Source: Luteibacter mycovicinus (GTDB lineage Bacteria > Pseudomonadota > Gammaproteobacteria > Xanthomonadales > Rhodanobacteraceae). Taken from it: 64,000 bases of DNA. Below the pieces are notes generated by a model. It was not told the origin of the DNA. It ran no database searches and saw only the letters and a list, made by a program, of their open reading frames with translations. This document shows, piece by piece, positions 46,659-55,347 of this stretch; positions within the stretch are counted from its first letter, which is position 1; every line of letters starts with the position of its first letter. The stretch is taken from assembly GCF_000745235.1 (NCBI RefSeq), contig NZ_JQNL01000001.1, positions 1,550,001 to 1,614,000 on the forward strand, written 5' to 3'. A program made the translations under genes and the position numbers.

Positions 46659-47863
46659 ATCGATTTCTCATCATGGTCCCGACCGTGCTGGCCATGCTGC
46701 GGCGGCAAAAGTTCATACATCTCATGCTGCTTGCGGAGATCGCGGTACTCACCGCGTTGATCGTCAACGCTCTGGCAGTCGTTGCCGCCACGCAGCAGCG
46801 ATGGCAGACACCGACCGGCGTCGACGAAGCCAACATCGGTGTCATCCGAAGCATAGGCGTCGTCGGCGCGGCTAACCCGTCAACGGCGGCACAGAACCTC
46901 CAGCTCCTCCGTGAGATCCCCGACGTTCGGTCCGCGGCATACGGCGCACCGCCATTGATGAACACCTCCACGATCGATGTCCGCCGTGATGCCGGCGCTC
47001 GGTCGGCTACCACCCGTGCATACCTCTTTCAGGGGAGCCAGGGGCTCACGGCCACACTCGGACTCGACGTGGTGGCCGGGCGTACGTTCACCTCGGATGA
47101 TCCGCCACCTGCCGGCACACTGGACGACAACAGCGTTCTTCCCGTTCTCATCACGCGGGAGTTATCGCAAAGATTGTTTCCCGACTCGGATGCTCTCGGA
47201 AAGGTCGTCTACACCAATGGCAATCCCATGCGGGTGATCGGTATCGTCCGATATCTTCGATCCCAGCTTACCGGCGCCGACAACGACGACATGGGTGTCG
47301 TCAGCGAGATTCGTATCGAGAATGAAAATGTCGGTGGCGCATTCACCATCCGCGCGAAGAACGGCTCGCTCGGACGGGCACTACCCGCCGCGGCTGCCCT
47401 TATGGAGCAGCATAATACCGGCCACGTCCAGGCCGATGTCTTCACGCTCACGGGGAAGCGCCTGGAATACTTCGCCTCCGATATGGCCGTGTCGCGCATG
47501 CTCCTGACCGTGATTATCGTCCTTATCGTCATGCTTGCCTGCGGACTGGCTGGCCTCACGCATTTCCTTGTGAATAAGCGTCAGAGGCAGATTGGAGTGA
47601 TGCGCGCCGTCGGTGCCATGAAGCGGGATATCGTCTTCTTCTTCGCCTGCGAAAACCTGATCGTTTCAGGTAGTGGCGCGATCCTCGGCATCGTCATGGC
47701 GATTTCCCTTCACGTCCATCTCTCGGAACGTTACGGTCTGGCGGCGCCCACGTCAGCACTGGTTCTGGTGACCGCGCTTGGAATGATGGCCGTCAGCCTG
47801 TCTGCCGTGGCGCTTACTGCCGGACGCGCGGTACGTCGCACCCCCATGACGCTTTTCGGATAA
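46655..47863 (+). CDS. MacB/FtsX-like ABC transporter permease 2 of the RiPP locus
   Basis: 402-aa protein with the same architecture as permease 1: N-terminal TM (HLMLLAEIAVLTALIVNALA), periplasmic domain (VVAGRTFTSDDPP; VLITRELSQRLFPDSDALGK), then FtsX TMs with RQIGVMRAVGAMKRDIVFFF. ATG 46655 overlaps the previous stop as ATGA, so the pair is coupled and probably forms a heterodimer. Function may be self-protection or extraction of the peptide from the membrane; an ATPase must come from elsewhere. Confidence 0.9.
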   Translation: MNRFLIMVPTVLAMLRRQKFIHLMLLAEIAVLTALIVNALAVVAATQQRWQTPTGVDEANIGVIRSIGVVGAANPSTAAQNLQLLREIPDVRSAAYGAPPLMNTSTIDVRRDAGARSATTRAYLFQGSQGLTATLGLDVVAGRTFTSDDPPPAGTLDDNSVLPVLITRELSQRLFPDSDALGKVVYTNGNPMRVIGIVRYLRSQLTGADNDDMGVVSEIRIENENVGGAFTIRAKNGSLGRALPAAAALMEQHNTGHVQADVFTLTGKRLEYFASDMAVSRMLLTVIIVLIVMLACGLAGLTHFLVNKRQRQIGVMRAVGAMKRDIVFFFACENLIVSGSGAILGIVMAISLHVHLSERYGLAAPTSALVLVTALGMMAVSLSAVALTAGRAVRRTPMTLFG

Positions 47864-47868
47864 GCACC

Positions 47869-48984
47869 ATGTCGCCGGACGATATGTTCAGGGAGCTCAT
47901 CACCACCGATTCGCTGGTGGATACGGGGCGGACCGCCCGCAAGCCTGTCGCGGCATGGCTCGATGAACTGATTTACAAGACCGAGCAATTGCCACGAAAT
48001 CGCACGCGCTCCCTCGGTGAATTCTCCTCGATCCAGAACAATTTTTCGCTCATCACCATGCTGATCGACGGCACGGAGGCGGCTCGGAACGAATGCGCCG
48101 CACAGATTGAACATGCTGTCCAGGAGGGGTTTCCCGGTGAGGCCATGCAGCCCTGGGTGAACCTCGCGCGACTCGACCGCATCGACGGTAAGGCGAGGGC
48201 CGCGGCACGGAAACTATCCGCCGTGCGACGTCTCGCCGAGTGCGGCCGCGTCACACTGGCGGGGACTCGCTTTGGTTCCGACGGCGCCGACAGGCGGTTC
48301 GCCGCAAGCGTATACGCCAGCGAAAATTTCTATGCCGCGCTGGCACAGAGCGATGCACTCGCCACTCATTTCCGGCGCGTAGAGCGCCAGTTGGGCCGCA
48401 AGGAACATCCACTCCTCGCCGAGCAACAGGTCGTCGCCGGCACCCTCACGGGCGACTTCGACATGGTCAACGCGGGATTGTCCAACCGAGCCTGGTTCAT
48501 GGACGCGCGAACCCGCCTGGCCGGCATGTTCTACCGCGCCGCGTGGTCGTGGCGTCAGGGCGTGCCGGAACCGGTCGACCGTCTGGCTGTGGAACTGCTT
48601 CGGCAGTCATCCCCCAAGGCCGCCGAACGAATGCTCGACCATGTGGTGCTTCGCCTTGTGTATCGCGGTGGCCTGCTGGCCCTCCAACGCGGGGACCGAG
48701 AGCGTGGCGTCGCATTGCTTGAGCGAACCCGCCACTACGCCACGCGACTGTCCGATGCGGAGTATGTGGCTCGCGCGGGCGCCCGTCTTGAAACACTCGG
48801 AGAAGCGAGCGCCTGGAAAGTAGCCGCTGCACGGAGCGGCTACCGGTCTTTCCGCGGCGTGCCGTCATTCGCGGAAGGTCGGCAGGACCAAGGCATCGCT
48901 ACGCGCATCGATAAGCTGAAGGAGCTTGTGCATACCATTCGCCGCAATGTTCCGCTGCGCACTTACGCGTCGGTGGAAGCATGA
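47869..48984 (+). CDS. protein of unknown function in the RiPP locus
   Basis: 371-aa cytoplasmic protein, no signal peptide or TM. It is rich in Ala, Arg and Leu and looks all-helical; segments such as GEAMQPWVNLARLDRIDGKA and GGLLALQRGDRERGVALLER resemble TPR-type repeats, but no family is recognised. It follows permease 2 by 5 nt and overlaps the exporter gene by 4 nt (ATGA), so it belongs firmly to the operon. A role as leader-recognition adaptor or second modification protein is conceivable but not shown. Confidence 0.8.
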   Translation: MSPDDMFRELITTDSLVDTGRTARKPVAAWLDELIYKTEQLPRNRTRSLGEFSSIQNNFSLITMLIDGTEAARNECAAQIEHAVQEGFPGEAMQPWVNLARLDRIDGKARAAARKLSAVRRLAECGRVTLAGTRFGSDGADRRFAASVYASENFYAALAQSDALATHFRRVERQLGRKEHPLLAEQQVVAGTLTGDFDMVNAGLSNRAWFMDARTRLAGMFYRAAWSWRQGVPEPVDRLAVELLRQSSPKAAERMLDHVVLRLVYRGGLLALQRGDRERGVALLERTRHYATRLSDAEYVARAGARLETLGEASAWKVAAARSGYRSFRGVPSFAEGRQDQGIATRIDKLKELVHTIRRNVPLRTYASVEA

Positions 48985-51074
48985 AGCGGCGTGTTCCGAT
49001 CGTGCTCCAGGCCGAGCTGACCGAGTGCGGCCTCGCGTGCGTCGCCATGATTGCCCATTACCACGGGCATGGCATCGATCTGGGCTGGATGCGTTCCCGT
49101 TACGCGTCCTCACTATCGGGCATGTCCTTGCGCCGCACCGCCGAGATCGTGGCGGAGATCGGCTTGCATCCGCGCGTGATCAAGTGCCCGATGAGCATTC
49201 TCGCCCGCCTTGGCCGCCCGACCATCCTCTACTGGGGGAGCAATCACTTCGTGGTGTTCATCTCAGCCAAGGATGGCCGTTACGTCATCCATGACCCCGC
49301 GAAGGGTCGATGCGTGCTGAACGAAACGGAGTTCGCGCGTCTTTTCACCGGCTACGCGATCGACGCCCAACCAGGGCAGGATTTCACGCCGATTGTGCCC
49401 GCGCGAAAACCACGATTCAACGCGCAGGTCCGAACCATCATGCGCTCCCTGGTGGGAGCGGGCCTGCTACTGCTCTGTTTGGCGGTTTGCCTCGAGCTAC
49501 TGGGGCTCGTTGGTCCATTACTGCTTCAGTGGGTCATCGAGCGTGCCATAGGAAGACGGGATGTCGATCTTCTCTATCTGCTAGCGGGTCTGTTTTCGTT
49601 CGCCATCCTGATCCGGTCCGTGCTTAGCCTGGCCCGTGACTGGTCGATCGCCTCGGTGAGTGCAGCGTTCGTTCGCCGATGGGGAGCGGACGTTTTCCGG
49701 CATCTTCTCCGGCTTCCGCTGGCCTACTTCGAAAAGCGGAACATAGGAGACGTGCTGTCGAGATACCTCTCGATCCAGTCCATCCAGTCGATCCTTTCGA
49801 CCAATATCGTGTCTTCGCTCATCGATGGTGGGACTTCCCTCATCGCCCTGGTGTTGATCGCGGGCTATTCGTTGAAGTTCGCGCTGATCGCGCTGGTGAC
49901 CCTGGCTTTCTACGGGGCGATCAGGCTCTACGTCTACACACCGCTGATGCTCGCCAATCAGGATCAGCTCAATGCCAGCGCGCGGCAGGAAAGTCTCATG
50001 ATCGAATCCGTGAGGGGCATCGCCACGGTCAAGCTGTTCAACGACCACGAAGGTCGAACGAACCGCTTCACCTCGCTGTTCACCCTTACGCTCAACAAGC
50101 TGATCCGCGTGAAGTACCTCAGTTCGATAGCGAGATCCGCGAACGACTCCATCATGGGGCTCTGCCGTATCGGCATCGTCACTCTTGGCGCAAGGCAGGT
50201 ACTGGATGGTCATTTCACCGTTGGAGCTTTTGTCGCCGCCATCGCCTACGTCGAAATGTTTCTTCTAAAGGGCGCCGCCCTCGTCGATAACATCATCGAA
50301 CTGCGCTTGCTCGATCTGCATGTCGACCGACTCCGCGACATCACGGATCAGCCCCAGGAGGAGCTCGGCGCGGGTGCGCTGCCTGCATCCATCGGCACCC
50401 TTCGCTTCGAAAATATCGGATTCCGTTACGCGTCGGATGAGCCGTGGATAATTCGGCACTTCGACGAGACGATCCTGCCCGGTGAGTCGGTAGCGCTGGC
50501 CGGCCCTTCGGGGGTCGGAAAGACAACGCTAATCAAGCTCATTCTTGGCTTCCTCGAGCCTACCGAGGGTCGCATCCTCTATGACGGCGTCGATGTCACG
50601 ATGATCGGGCGCGCCGCTTTCCGCGCAATCTGCGGTACGGTCCTGCAGAGCGACCGCCTCTTCTCAGGGTCGATCGAGGAAAACATCTGCTTTTTCGACC
50701 CCGCCATGGATAGCGCCAGGGTGTCGCGCGCGGCGCATCTCGCAGCCGTGGATGGGGAAGTCATGAGCTTCCCGATGGGCTATAAGACACTGGTTGGCGA
50801 TATGGGCTCGGCCTTATCCGCAGGTCAGGAGCAGCGCATTCTGCTCGCGCGCGCCATCTACCGGAATCCACAGCTGCTGCTGCTCGATGAGGCAACCAGC
50901 CACCTGGACGTCGTCAACGAGCGGCTGATCGGACGACACATCGCTGGCTTGCCGATGACCAGGCTCATGGTGGCGCACCGCCCGGAAACCATAGACTCGG
51001 CTGATCGGGTCATCCATCTCCATTATCCGCACGAAAACGGAAAGCCTTCGGTAGCGGCAACGGCCTCCCGATGA
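48981..51074 (+). CDS. peptidase-containing ABC transporter (C39 protease, PCAT)
   Basis: 697-aa exporter that trims double-glycine leaders and secretes the product. The C39 domain has the full triad: C16 (QAELTECGLAC), H89 (GSNHFVVF) and D105 (VIHDPAKG). A six-TM core follows (about residues 155-430), then the ATPase with Walker A GPSGVGKTT, a C-loop LSAGQEQR (Ala instead of the usual Gly at the third position) and Walker B LLLLDEATSHLD. Last gene of the operon. The two precursors in the same operon carry matching L-x-GG sites. No HlyD-type adaptor is encoded here. Confidence 0.95.
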   Translation: MKRRVPIVLQAELTECGLACVAMIAHYHGHGIDLGWMRSRYASSLSGMSLRRTAEIVAEIGLHPRVIKCPMSILARLGRPTILYWGSNHFVVFISAKDGRYVIHDPAKGRCVLNETEFARLFTGYAIDAQPGQDFTPIVPARKPRFNAQVRTIMRSLVGAGLLLLCLAVCLELLGLVGPLLLQWVIERAIGRRDVDLLYLLAGLFSFAILIRSVLSLARDWSIASVSAAFVRRWGADVFRHLLRLPLAYFEKRNIGDVLSRYLSIQSIQSILSTNIVSSLIDGGTSLIALVLIAGYSLKFALIALVTLAFYGAIRLYVYTPLMLANQDQLNASARQESLMIESVRGIATVKLFNDHEGRTNRFTSLFTLTLNKLIRVKYLSSIARSANDSIMGLCRIGIVTLGARQVLDGHFTVGAFVAAIAYVEMFLLKGAALVDNIIELRLLDLHVDRLRDITDQPQEELGAGALPASIGTLRFENIGFRYASDEPWIIRHFDETILPGESVALAGPSGVGKTTLIKLILGFLEPTEGRILYDGVDVTMIGRAAFRAICGTVLQSDRLFSGSIEENICFFDPAMDSARVSRAAHLAAVDGEVMSFPMGYKTLVGDMGSALSAGQEQRILLARAIYRNPQLLLLDEATSHLDVVNERLIGRHIAGLPMTRLMVAHRPETIDSADRVIHLHYPHENGKPSVAATASR

Positions 51075-51154
51075 ACGTCAGTCCCGGGTTTTGGTCGCGG
51101 ATGTCGACATTGGCCGCGTCGCCGACCGGACTACGCATGACCTGACCGGGCGGG

Positions 51155-51574
51155 CTATCGGCTGTTTCTGCGAATCAGCCATACCGCAAGCAGAGCTGCA
51201 CCGCTCCCGAGAGCTACGGCGCGCACTCCTGGCTTGATCGCGACGTCCGCAACCATCCCCTCGGCAGCGTCGACCCGATCGGCCGCAAGCAGCATCAGCC
51301 AGTGGCGGAGGTCGTTCTCACTGTGGCGGAAAGCCCTGCGGCGTATCCACCCGCTGATTCCGCGCGGCGGAACAGTCGTGCCGAACACCGGCGGCCGAAC
51401 GAAGTGCTCAGTCGATTGCAATATTTCGACCGCGCTCTCCTGCGCAGGCGGCGGCGTCCAGTGCACGCCTTCCAGCCGTGGCGGCGTGCGCTCCATCGGC
51501 ACCGCCGGACGGTTCGCACGGTCAAGGTCGGCGCCCCAACCGGGGATGGTGCTGCGGTCAATGGGCTGGTTCAT
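51155..51574 (-). CDS. small membrane protein linked to the alcohol dehydrogenase
   Basis: 139-aa protein with a proline-rich soluble part and one C-terminal TM helix (AVALGSGAALLAVWLIRRNS). ATG 51574 overlaps the stop of the preceding dehydrogenase as ATGA, so it is translationally coupled. No family is recognised. Confidence 0.7.
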   Translation of the reverse strand: MNQPIDRSTIPGWGADLDRANRPAVPMERTPPRLEGVHWTPPPAQESAVEILQSTEHFVRPPVFGTTVPPRGISGWIRRRAFRHSENDLRHWLMLLAADRVDAAEGMVADVAIKPGVRAVALGSGAALLAVWLIRRNSR

Positions 51575-52773
51575 GCCGGCTCTCCGGGGACGATGGAAGG
51601 GTTCGGAGTCTTGACGGACGACCCCGTTGCCGTCGGCGGGATCAATACGGCCTTGATGCAGCCGTCTTTCTTGCCTGAGAACATCTCGTACGCATCACTG
51701 ACCTCTTCGAGCGGAACGCGATGGGTAATGATGGCCTTGGGGTTGAGCCGGCCAGCGCGGACGTGCTCGATGAGGCGCGGAAGATGACGCTTGACGCTTG
51801 CCTGATTCATTCGCAAGGTCAGCCCCTTGTTGACCGCATTGCCGATGGGCACGGCGTTGAACGTCGGACCGTACACGCCGACAATGGACACGTTGCCGCC
51901 CTTTCGCACCGAGTTGATGGCCCAGTGCAGCACCGTGGCCGCTCCCGCCTGGAGCTTCATCGTGACACCGGTCAGCTGTTGAAGAGCGCTGCCTGCCGCC
52001 TCGCATCCCACCGCATCGATGCACACATCCGCACCGAGCCCGTCGGTCATTTTCTTGATATGGATGGCCATGTCGCCCACTTCCCGAAAATCAACGGTCT
52101 CGGCCGGGCCATACGCACGGACGAAGTCGAGCCGGTAGTCGACGTGGTCCACGACGATGACCCGCCCCGCCCCCATCAGCCACGCGGACCGGGCGGCCAT
52201 GATGCCAACCGGACCGGCACCGAAGACGACAACGGTGTCGTTTTCCTTGATGTCGCCCATCTCGGCGGCCTGGTAGCCCGTGGGCACCACGTCGGTAAGC
52301 AGCACGGCGTCTTCGATGTCGATATCGTCGGGAATGACGGTTGGCCCGATGTCGGCGAAGGGCACGCGCACATATTCGGCCTGCCCGCCGGCGTAGCCAC
52401 CCGTGGTATGTGAATAACCGTAGATTCCACCCACTGCGGTCGCCGACGGGTTCACGTTGTGACAGTTGCTGTAGAGCTCCCGCTGGCAGAAGTAGCACGT
52501 ACCGCAAAAGATGTTGAACGGGACGAGTACGCGGTCACCGACCTTCAGTCGTTCGACGCCATTTCCCACCTCGACGACCTCACCCGTGAACTCGTGCCCG
52601 AATACCGAACCCACGCGCGTATCCGGGACGAGGCCATGGTAGAGGTGCAGGTCCGACCCGCAGATGCAGGTCCGTGTGACGCGGACGATGGCGTCGAACG
52701 GGTGTTCGATCACAGGATCGGGAACTTGCCGCGCGGCCACACGGTAAGGGCGGCGATAGGTGGTCGCGAGCAT
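51571..52773 (-). CDS. zinc-dependent alcohol dehydrogenase, formaldehyde-dehydrogenase-like
   Basis: 400-aa MDR enzyme. Catalytic zinc ligands are in CICGSDLHLYHG and FGHEFTGEVVE; the structural zinc site is the four-Cys block CGTCYFCQRELYSNC. The NAD-binding motif is VVFGAGPVGIMAARSA. Length and the insertion after it (DMAIHIKKMTDGLGADVCID) match the glutathione-independent formaldehyde dehydrogenase group. The start is ATG 52773; the longer upstream open frame lacks similarity to the family. Confidence 0.9.
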   Translation of the reverse strand: MLATTYRRPYRVAARQVPDPVIEHPFDAIVRVTRTCICGSDLHLYHGLVPDTRVGSVFGHEFTGEVVEVGNGVERLKVGDRVLVPFNIFCGTCYFCQRELYSNCHNVNPSATAVGGIYGYSHTTGGYAGGQAEYVRVPFADIGPTVIPDDIDIEDAVLLTDVVPTGYQAAEMGDIKENDTVVVFGAGPVGIMAARSAWLMGAGRVIVVDHVDYRLDFVRAYGPAETVDFREVGDMAIHIKKMTDGLGADVCIDAVGCEAAGSALQQLTGVTMKLQAGAATVLHWAINSVRKGGNVSIVGVYGPTFNAVPIGNAVNKGLTLRMNQASVKRHLPRLIEHVRAGRLNPKAIITHRVPLEEVSDAYEMFSGKKDGCIKAVLIPPTATGSSVKTPNPSIVPGEPA

Positions 52774-53087
52774 GGGAGACTCCGGGGGGGGGTTAATGCT
52801 CCAGCGTGTCCCTCGGTTCGTGACCAAAGCGGGAAAAATTGCATGGTCCTTGCTCACGCCACCTGAGCGCGTGTAAGCGGAGCTTCGAGGCAGCCGCCGG
52901 CCGCACGGGCGTACAGAGCCCGAAGGCAGGGGTATGGCGGCACCGAGCGGAAGCAACGGGCTGGCAGTGCGAGGCCGACGCCGCCTGCGCGCTTGGACAC
53001 CCAGACGTCCATAGACAAAAAACGCACCGTACCTTGCGGCACGGTGCGTTTGGCCTCGCCTGTGGCCGGACCAGCCGGCGCAGGAAG
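52774..53087. other. intergenic region without a supported gene
   Basis: These 314 nt hold the promoter of the dehydrogenase and the terminator of the downstream minus-strand gene (53021-53050). No protein with a plausible start, ribosome site and composition was found on either strand. Confidence 0.7.
53021..53050 (-). terminator. terminator of the crystallin-SGNH gene
   Basis: AACGCACCGT (53021-53030) and ACGGTGCGTT (53041-53050) form a 10-bp stem with a 10-nt loop. On the minus strand the stem is followed by TTTTTTG, 38 nt after the stop codon of the gene it serves. Confidence 0.85.
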
Positions 53088-54533
53088 TTACAGGGACTTC
53101 ACCGGGTTCTGTGCAAGCACCTGCCAGGCAAGGGACTCCGCGGCCGTGGCCTGCGCAGGGGTGAGTCCCATGCCCGCCGCCGCGGCGTCGTTCGAGCCAA
53201 GGCTGCGCGGATCGCGTCCGGTGATCCGACCGAAGGCGATGAAGGCCTCCATGGTGCTGCTGAAAGCGCTGGCGTGGTAACCATCGACATTCCACGGATC
53301 GACCTTGCCCTCGTCGATACCATCGTATGGATTACGGTCGGCGACGCCCTGGGAAACCGCGGCGACGAACCCATCACCGACGGGCAGCATGCCGGCGAGC
53401 CCGGCGTTCGTATCCAGTGCCATCTGGTAGTTGTCATGCAGCAAGGCGACTGCCTGCTCGAGGGTCTTGCCCTTCCAGACGCCACCCGCGGCGTAGAGCT
53501 GGTCGGCACGCGCCCAGTTTTCCAGCACGTAGACCGACGCCGCGGGGTTCGGATGGGGGCCGACGGCATGCACGTAGCCTTCCAGCAGCGCCGAGTACTT
53601 CAGGAAACTCGCGGGGTTGAGCGGCGCCGATGGATTGAGCGTGCTGTACTCCTGCAGCACCACCACGTCCCACGCTTTCGAGCCGATGAGCGGCAGCCTG
53701 TTCTGGTAATGGTACGCAAGGGTCTGACCGCTCACCGCCTCGATGCTCACGTCATAGGACAGGCCAGCGTCGACGGTCATCTGCTTGAAGATACCGGGGA
53801 CACCGCCCATGCCGGAACCGTTGAGGTCGGTCACGTTAGCCGCGTTGAAGTGGTAGGCCGGCTCGAACTCGCCGTGCGTAAAGCTGTTGCCTACGAAGAG
53901 CACGTTGCGGGCCGGCGTCGGCGTCGGGGGCGTCACCAGCGGGAGCACGTCGAACGACGAGGTGAGGTTGTTGAACTGCAGGTCCGTGAGGTTCGGTGCA
54001 TCGGCCGTGATTTCCAGCGCGAGGCCGCCACGTCCCGGGTGCTGATAGAGCATCACTCGCGAACCTGCCGGGATGCGCACAGACGAAATCTTGTCGACGA
54101 CCGGGCCTGACACGATGTCGCCGGTGGCGGCATCGGTGCAGAACGACGCGCCCTGGTACTGGTAGTTCTCGTAGAAACACGTGCCGGATGTCGTGGGAGC
54201 GGGTGCCGCTGTCGCGCCATCGACCCGAAAGGACGACGCGAGGTTGTTGAAAGCGACGTTGCTCAGGTTGGGCGTATCCGCCGTAACTTCCAGCACCTTC
54301 CCGGTGAAGTCGGGGTGCTGGTAAAGCGTTACCTTCGACCCGTCCGGGACGCGTACGGCTGAGATCTTGTCAACCACGGCGCCGGTGACATTACCCTCGA
54401 GCGTCGTCGGGCACCACTCCGCCCCCTGATAGTTGTAGTCGGCATAGAAGCAGAGGCCGCCCGTCGCCGAAGCGGTCATGGAGGCAAGAAGAAGTGGCAT
54501 AGCCGCGCCCAGGCGGGAAAGCGTTCTGTACAT
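53088..54533 (-). CDS. secreted protein with two beta/gamma-crystallin repeats and an SGNH-hydrolase-like domain
   Basis: 481-aa exported protein; signal peptide residues 1-23 (ending MTASA). Two crystallin-like repeats follow (about 25-100 and 116-195), each with the pattern CFYxxYxYQG...C, VVDKIS, and VTLYQHPDFTGKVLEVTADT or its relative. After a short TPPTPTP linker comes an SGNH-type fold: block I VLFVGNSFTHGEF with the Ser, and the C-terminal D-x-x-H in NVDGYHASAF. It may hydrolyse an ester on an extracellular glycan bound by the crystallin domains. ATG 54533 follows GGAGAG. Confidence 0.85.
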   Translation of the reverse strand: MYRTLSRLGAAMPLLLASMTASATGGLCFYADYNYQGAEWCPTTLEGNVTGAVVDKISAVRVPDGSKVTLYQHPDFTGKVLEVTADTPNLSNVAFNNLASSFRVDGATAAPAPTTSGTCFYENYQYQGASFCTDAATGDIVSGPVVDKISSVRIPAGSRVMLYQHPGRGGLALEITADAPNLTDLQFNNLTSSFDVLPLVTPPTPTPARNVLFVGNSFTHGEFEPAYHFNAANVTDLNGSGMGGVPGIFKQMTVDAGLSYDVSIEAVSGQTLAYHYQNRLPLIGSKAWDVVVLQEYSTLNPSAPLNPASFLKYSALLEGYVHAVGPHPNPAASVYVLENWARADQLYAAGGVWKGKTLEQAVALLHDNYQMALDTNAGLAGMLPVGDGFVAAVSQGVADRNPYDGIDEGKVDPWNVDGYHASAFSSTMEAFIAFGRITGRDPRSLGSNDAAAAGMGLTPAQATAAESLAWQVLAQNPVKSL

Positions 54534-54760
54534 GTCGGTCTCTCCGGTTGATGAGTGCGATTCTTCATCCCCAGCCACGACATCGCCTCCCCCGTACGGG
54601 TGTAGAAGCGCGCGAGATATGTGCTGCGCATCACCAAATGAGGCGGAAGATCCGTTATTCGAGAAGGTCTCTTGCCACCCAATATCCTTCTCGTGGGGCG
54701 CTTGACCGCGAAACCGGCGCGCTACGCCGGTCTGGGGGGACGTGGCCTGCGGCGTCCGCG

Positions 54761-55270
54761 TCAGTAGGGCAGCGGATCTGGCTCTTGCGCAACGCTTTCC
54801 CAAATGCCATCGAGCAGCAGTTTTCGCGTACGGGCGATGTAACCCGGACGCGCGGCAATCACACGCTCCCGCGCTCGATCGCTGAATGACACGACGGAGC
54901 GATCGCGATCGCACAGCGCGGACACAACTGTCGGGCCCTTGTCGTTCGGCACCGAAGCAGGGGCGCCCGCACACAAGGTCTTCACTGGTCCGCTGAAGTG
55001 ACCGACCCAGATCTCCACGCGGCGCCCGCGTTCCGCTTCGACATCGGCTACGGGCTCGTTGAAAACATCGCCTCGACTGTCAAACGCGGCTGCATTACCG
55101 TTGGCGTCGTGAATAACGAACGGAATATGATCCATCCGTTTGTCCCACAAATCGTAGGTGTCATTCGCCTTGACGGTGCCCGTTTCGGTGACTGCGGCAC
55201 AGCCGGTCAAGCCACTCGTCGCAAGGAACAGCGTGATAGCGGTTCGCCTGGTCGTTAGTTTGAATCGCAC
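54761..55270 (-). CDS. putative lipoprotein of unknown function
   Basis: 169-aa protein; the start GTG 55270 follows GGGAG. A signal sequence ends in a lipobox SGLTGC, predicting lipid anchoring. The rest (YDLWDKRMDHIPFVIHDANG... and a C-terminal helix) has no recognised domain; two more Cys could form a disulfide. It lies between the crystallin-SGNH gene and the efflux operon on the same strand and may be independent of both. Confidence 0.7.
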   Translation of the reverse strand: MRFKLTTRRTAITLFLATSGLTGCAAVTETGTVKANDTYDLWDKRMDHIPFVIHDANGNAAAFDSRGDVFNEPVADVEAERGRRVEIWVGHFSGPVKTLCAGAPASVPNDKGPTVVSALCDRDRSVVSFSDRARERVIAARPGYIARTRKLLLDGIWESVAQEPDPLPY

Positions 55271-55347
55271 GGGGTATATCTCCCTCTTACGGGCTACGCA
55301 TGAGTTTCTCGCGAGCTCACGCTCTACGGTGGTGGAAAAGCCTCGGA

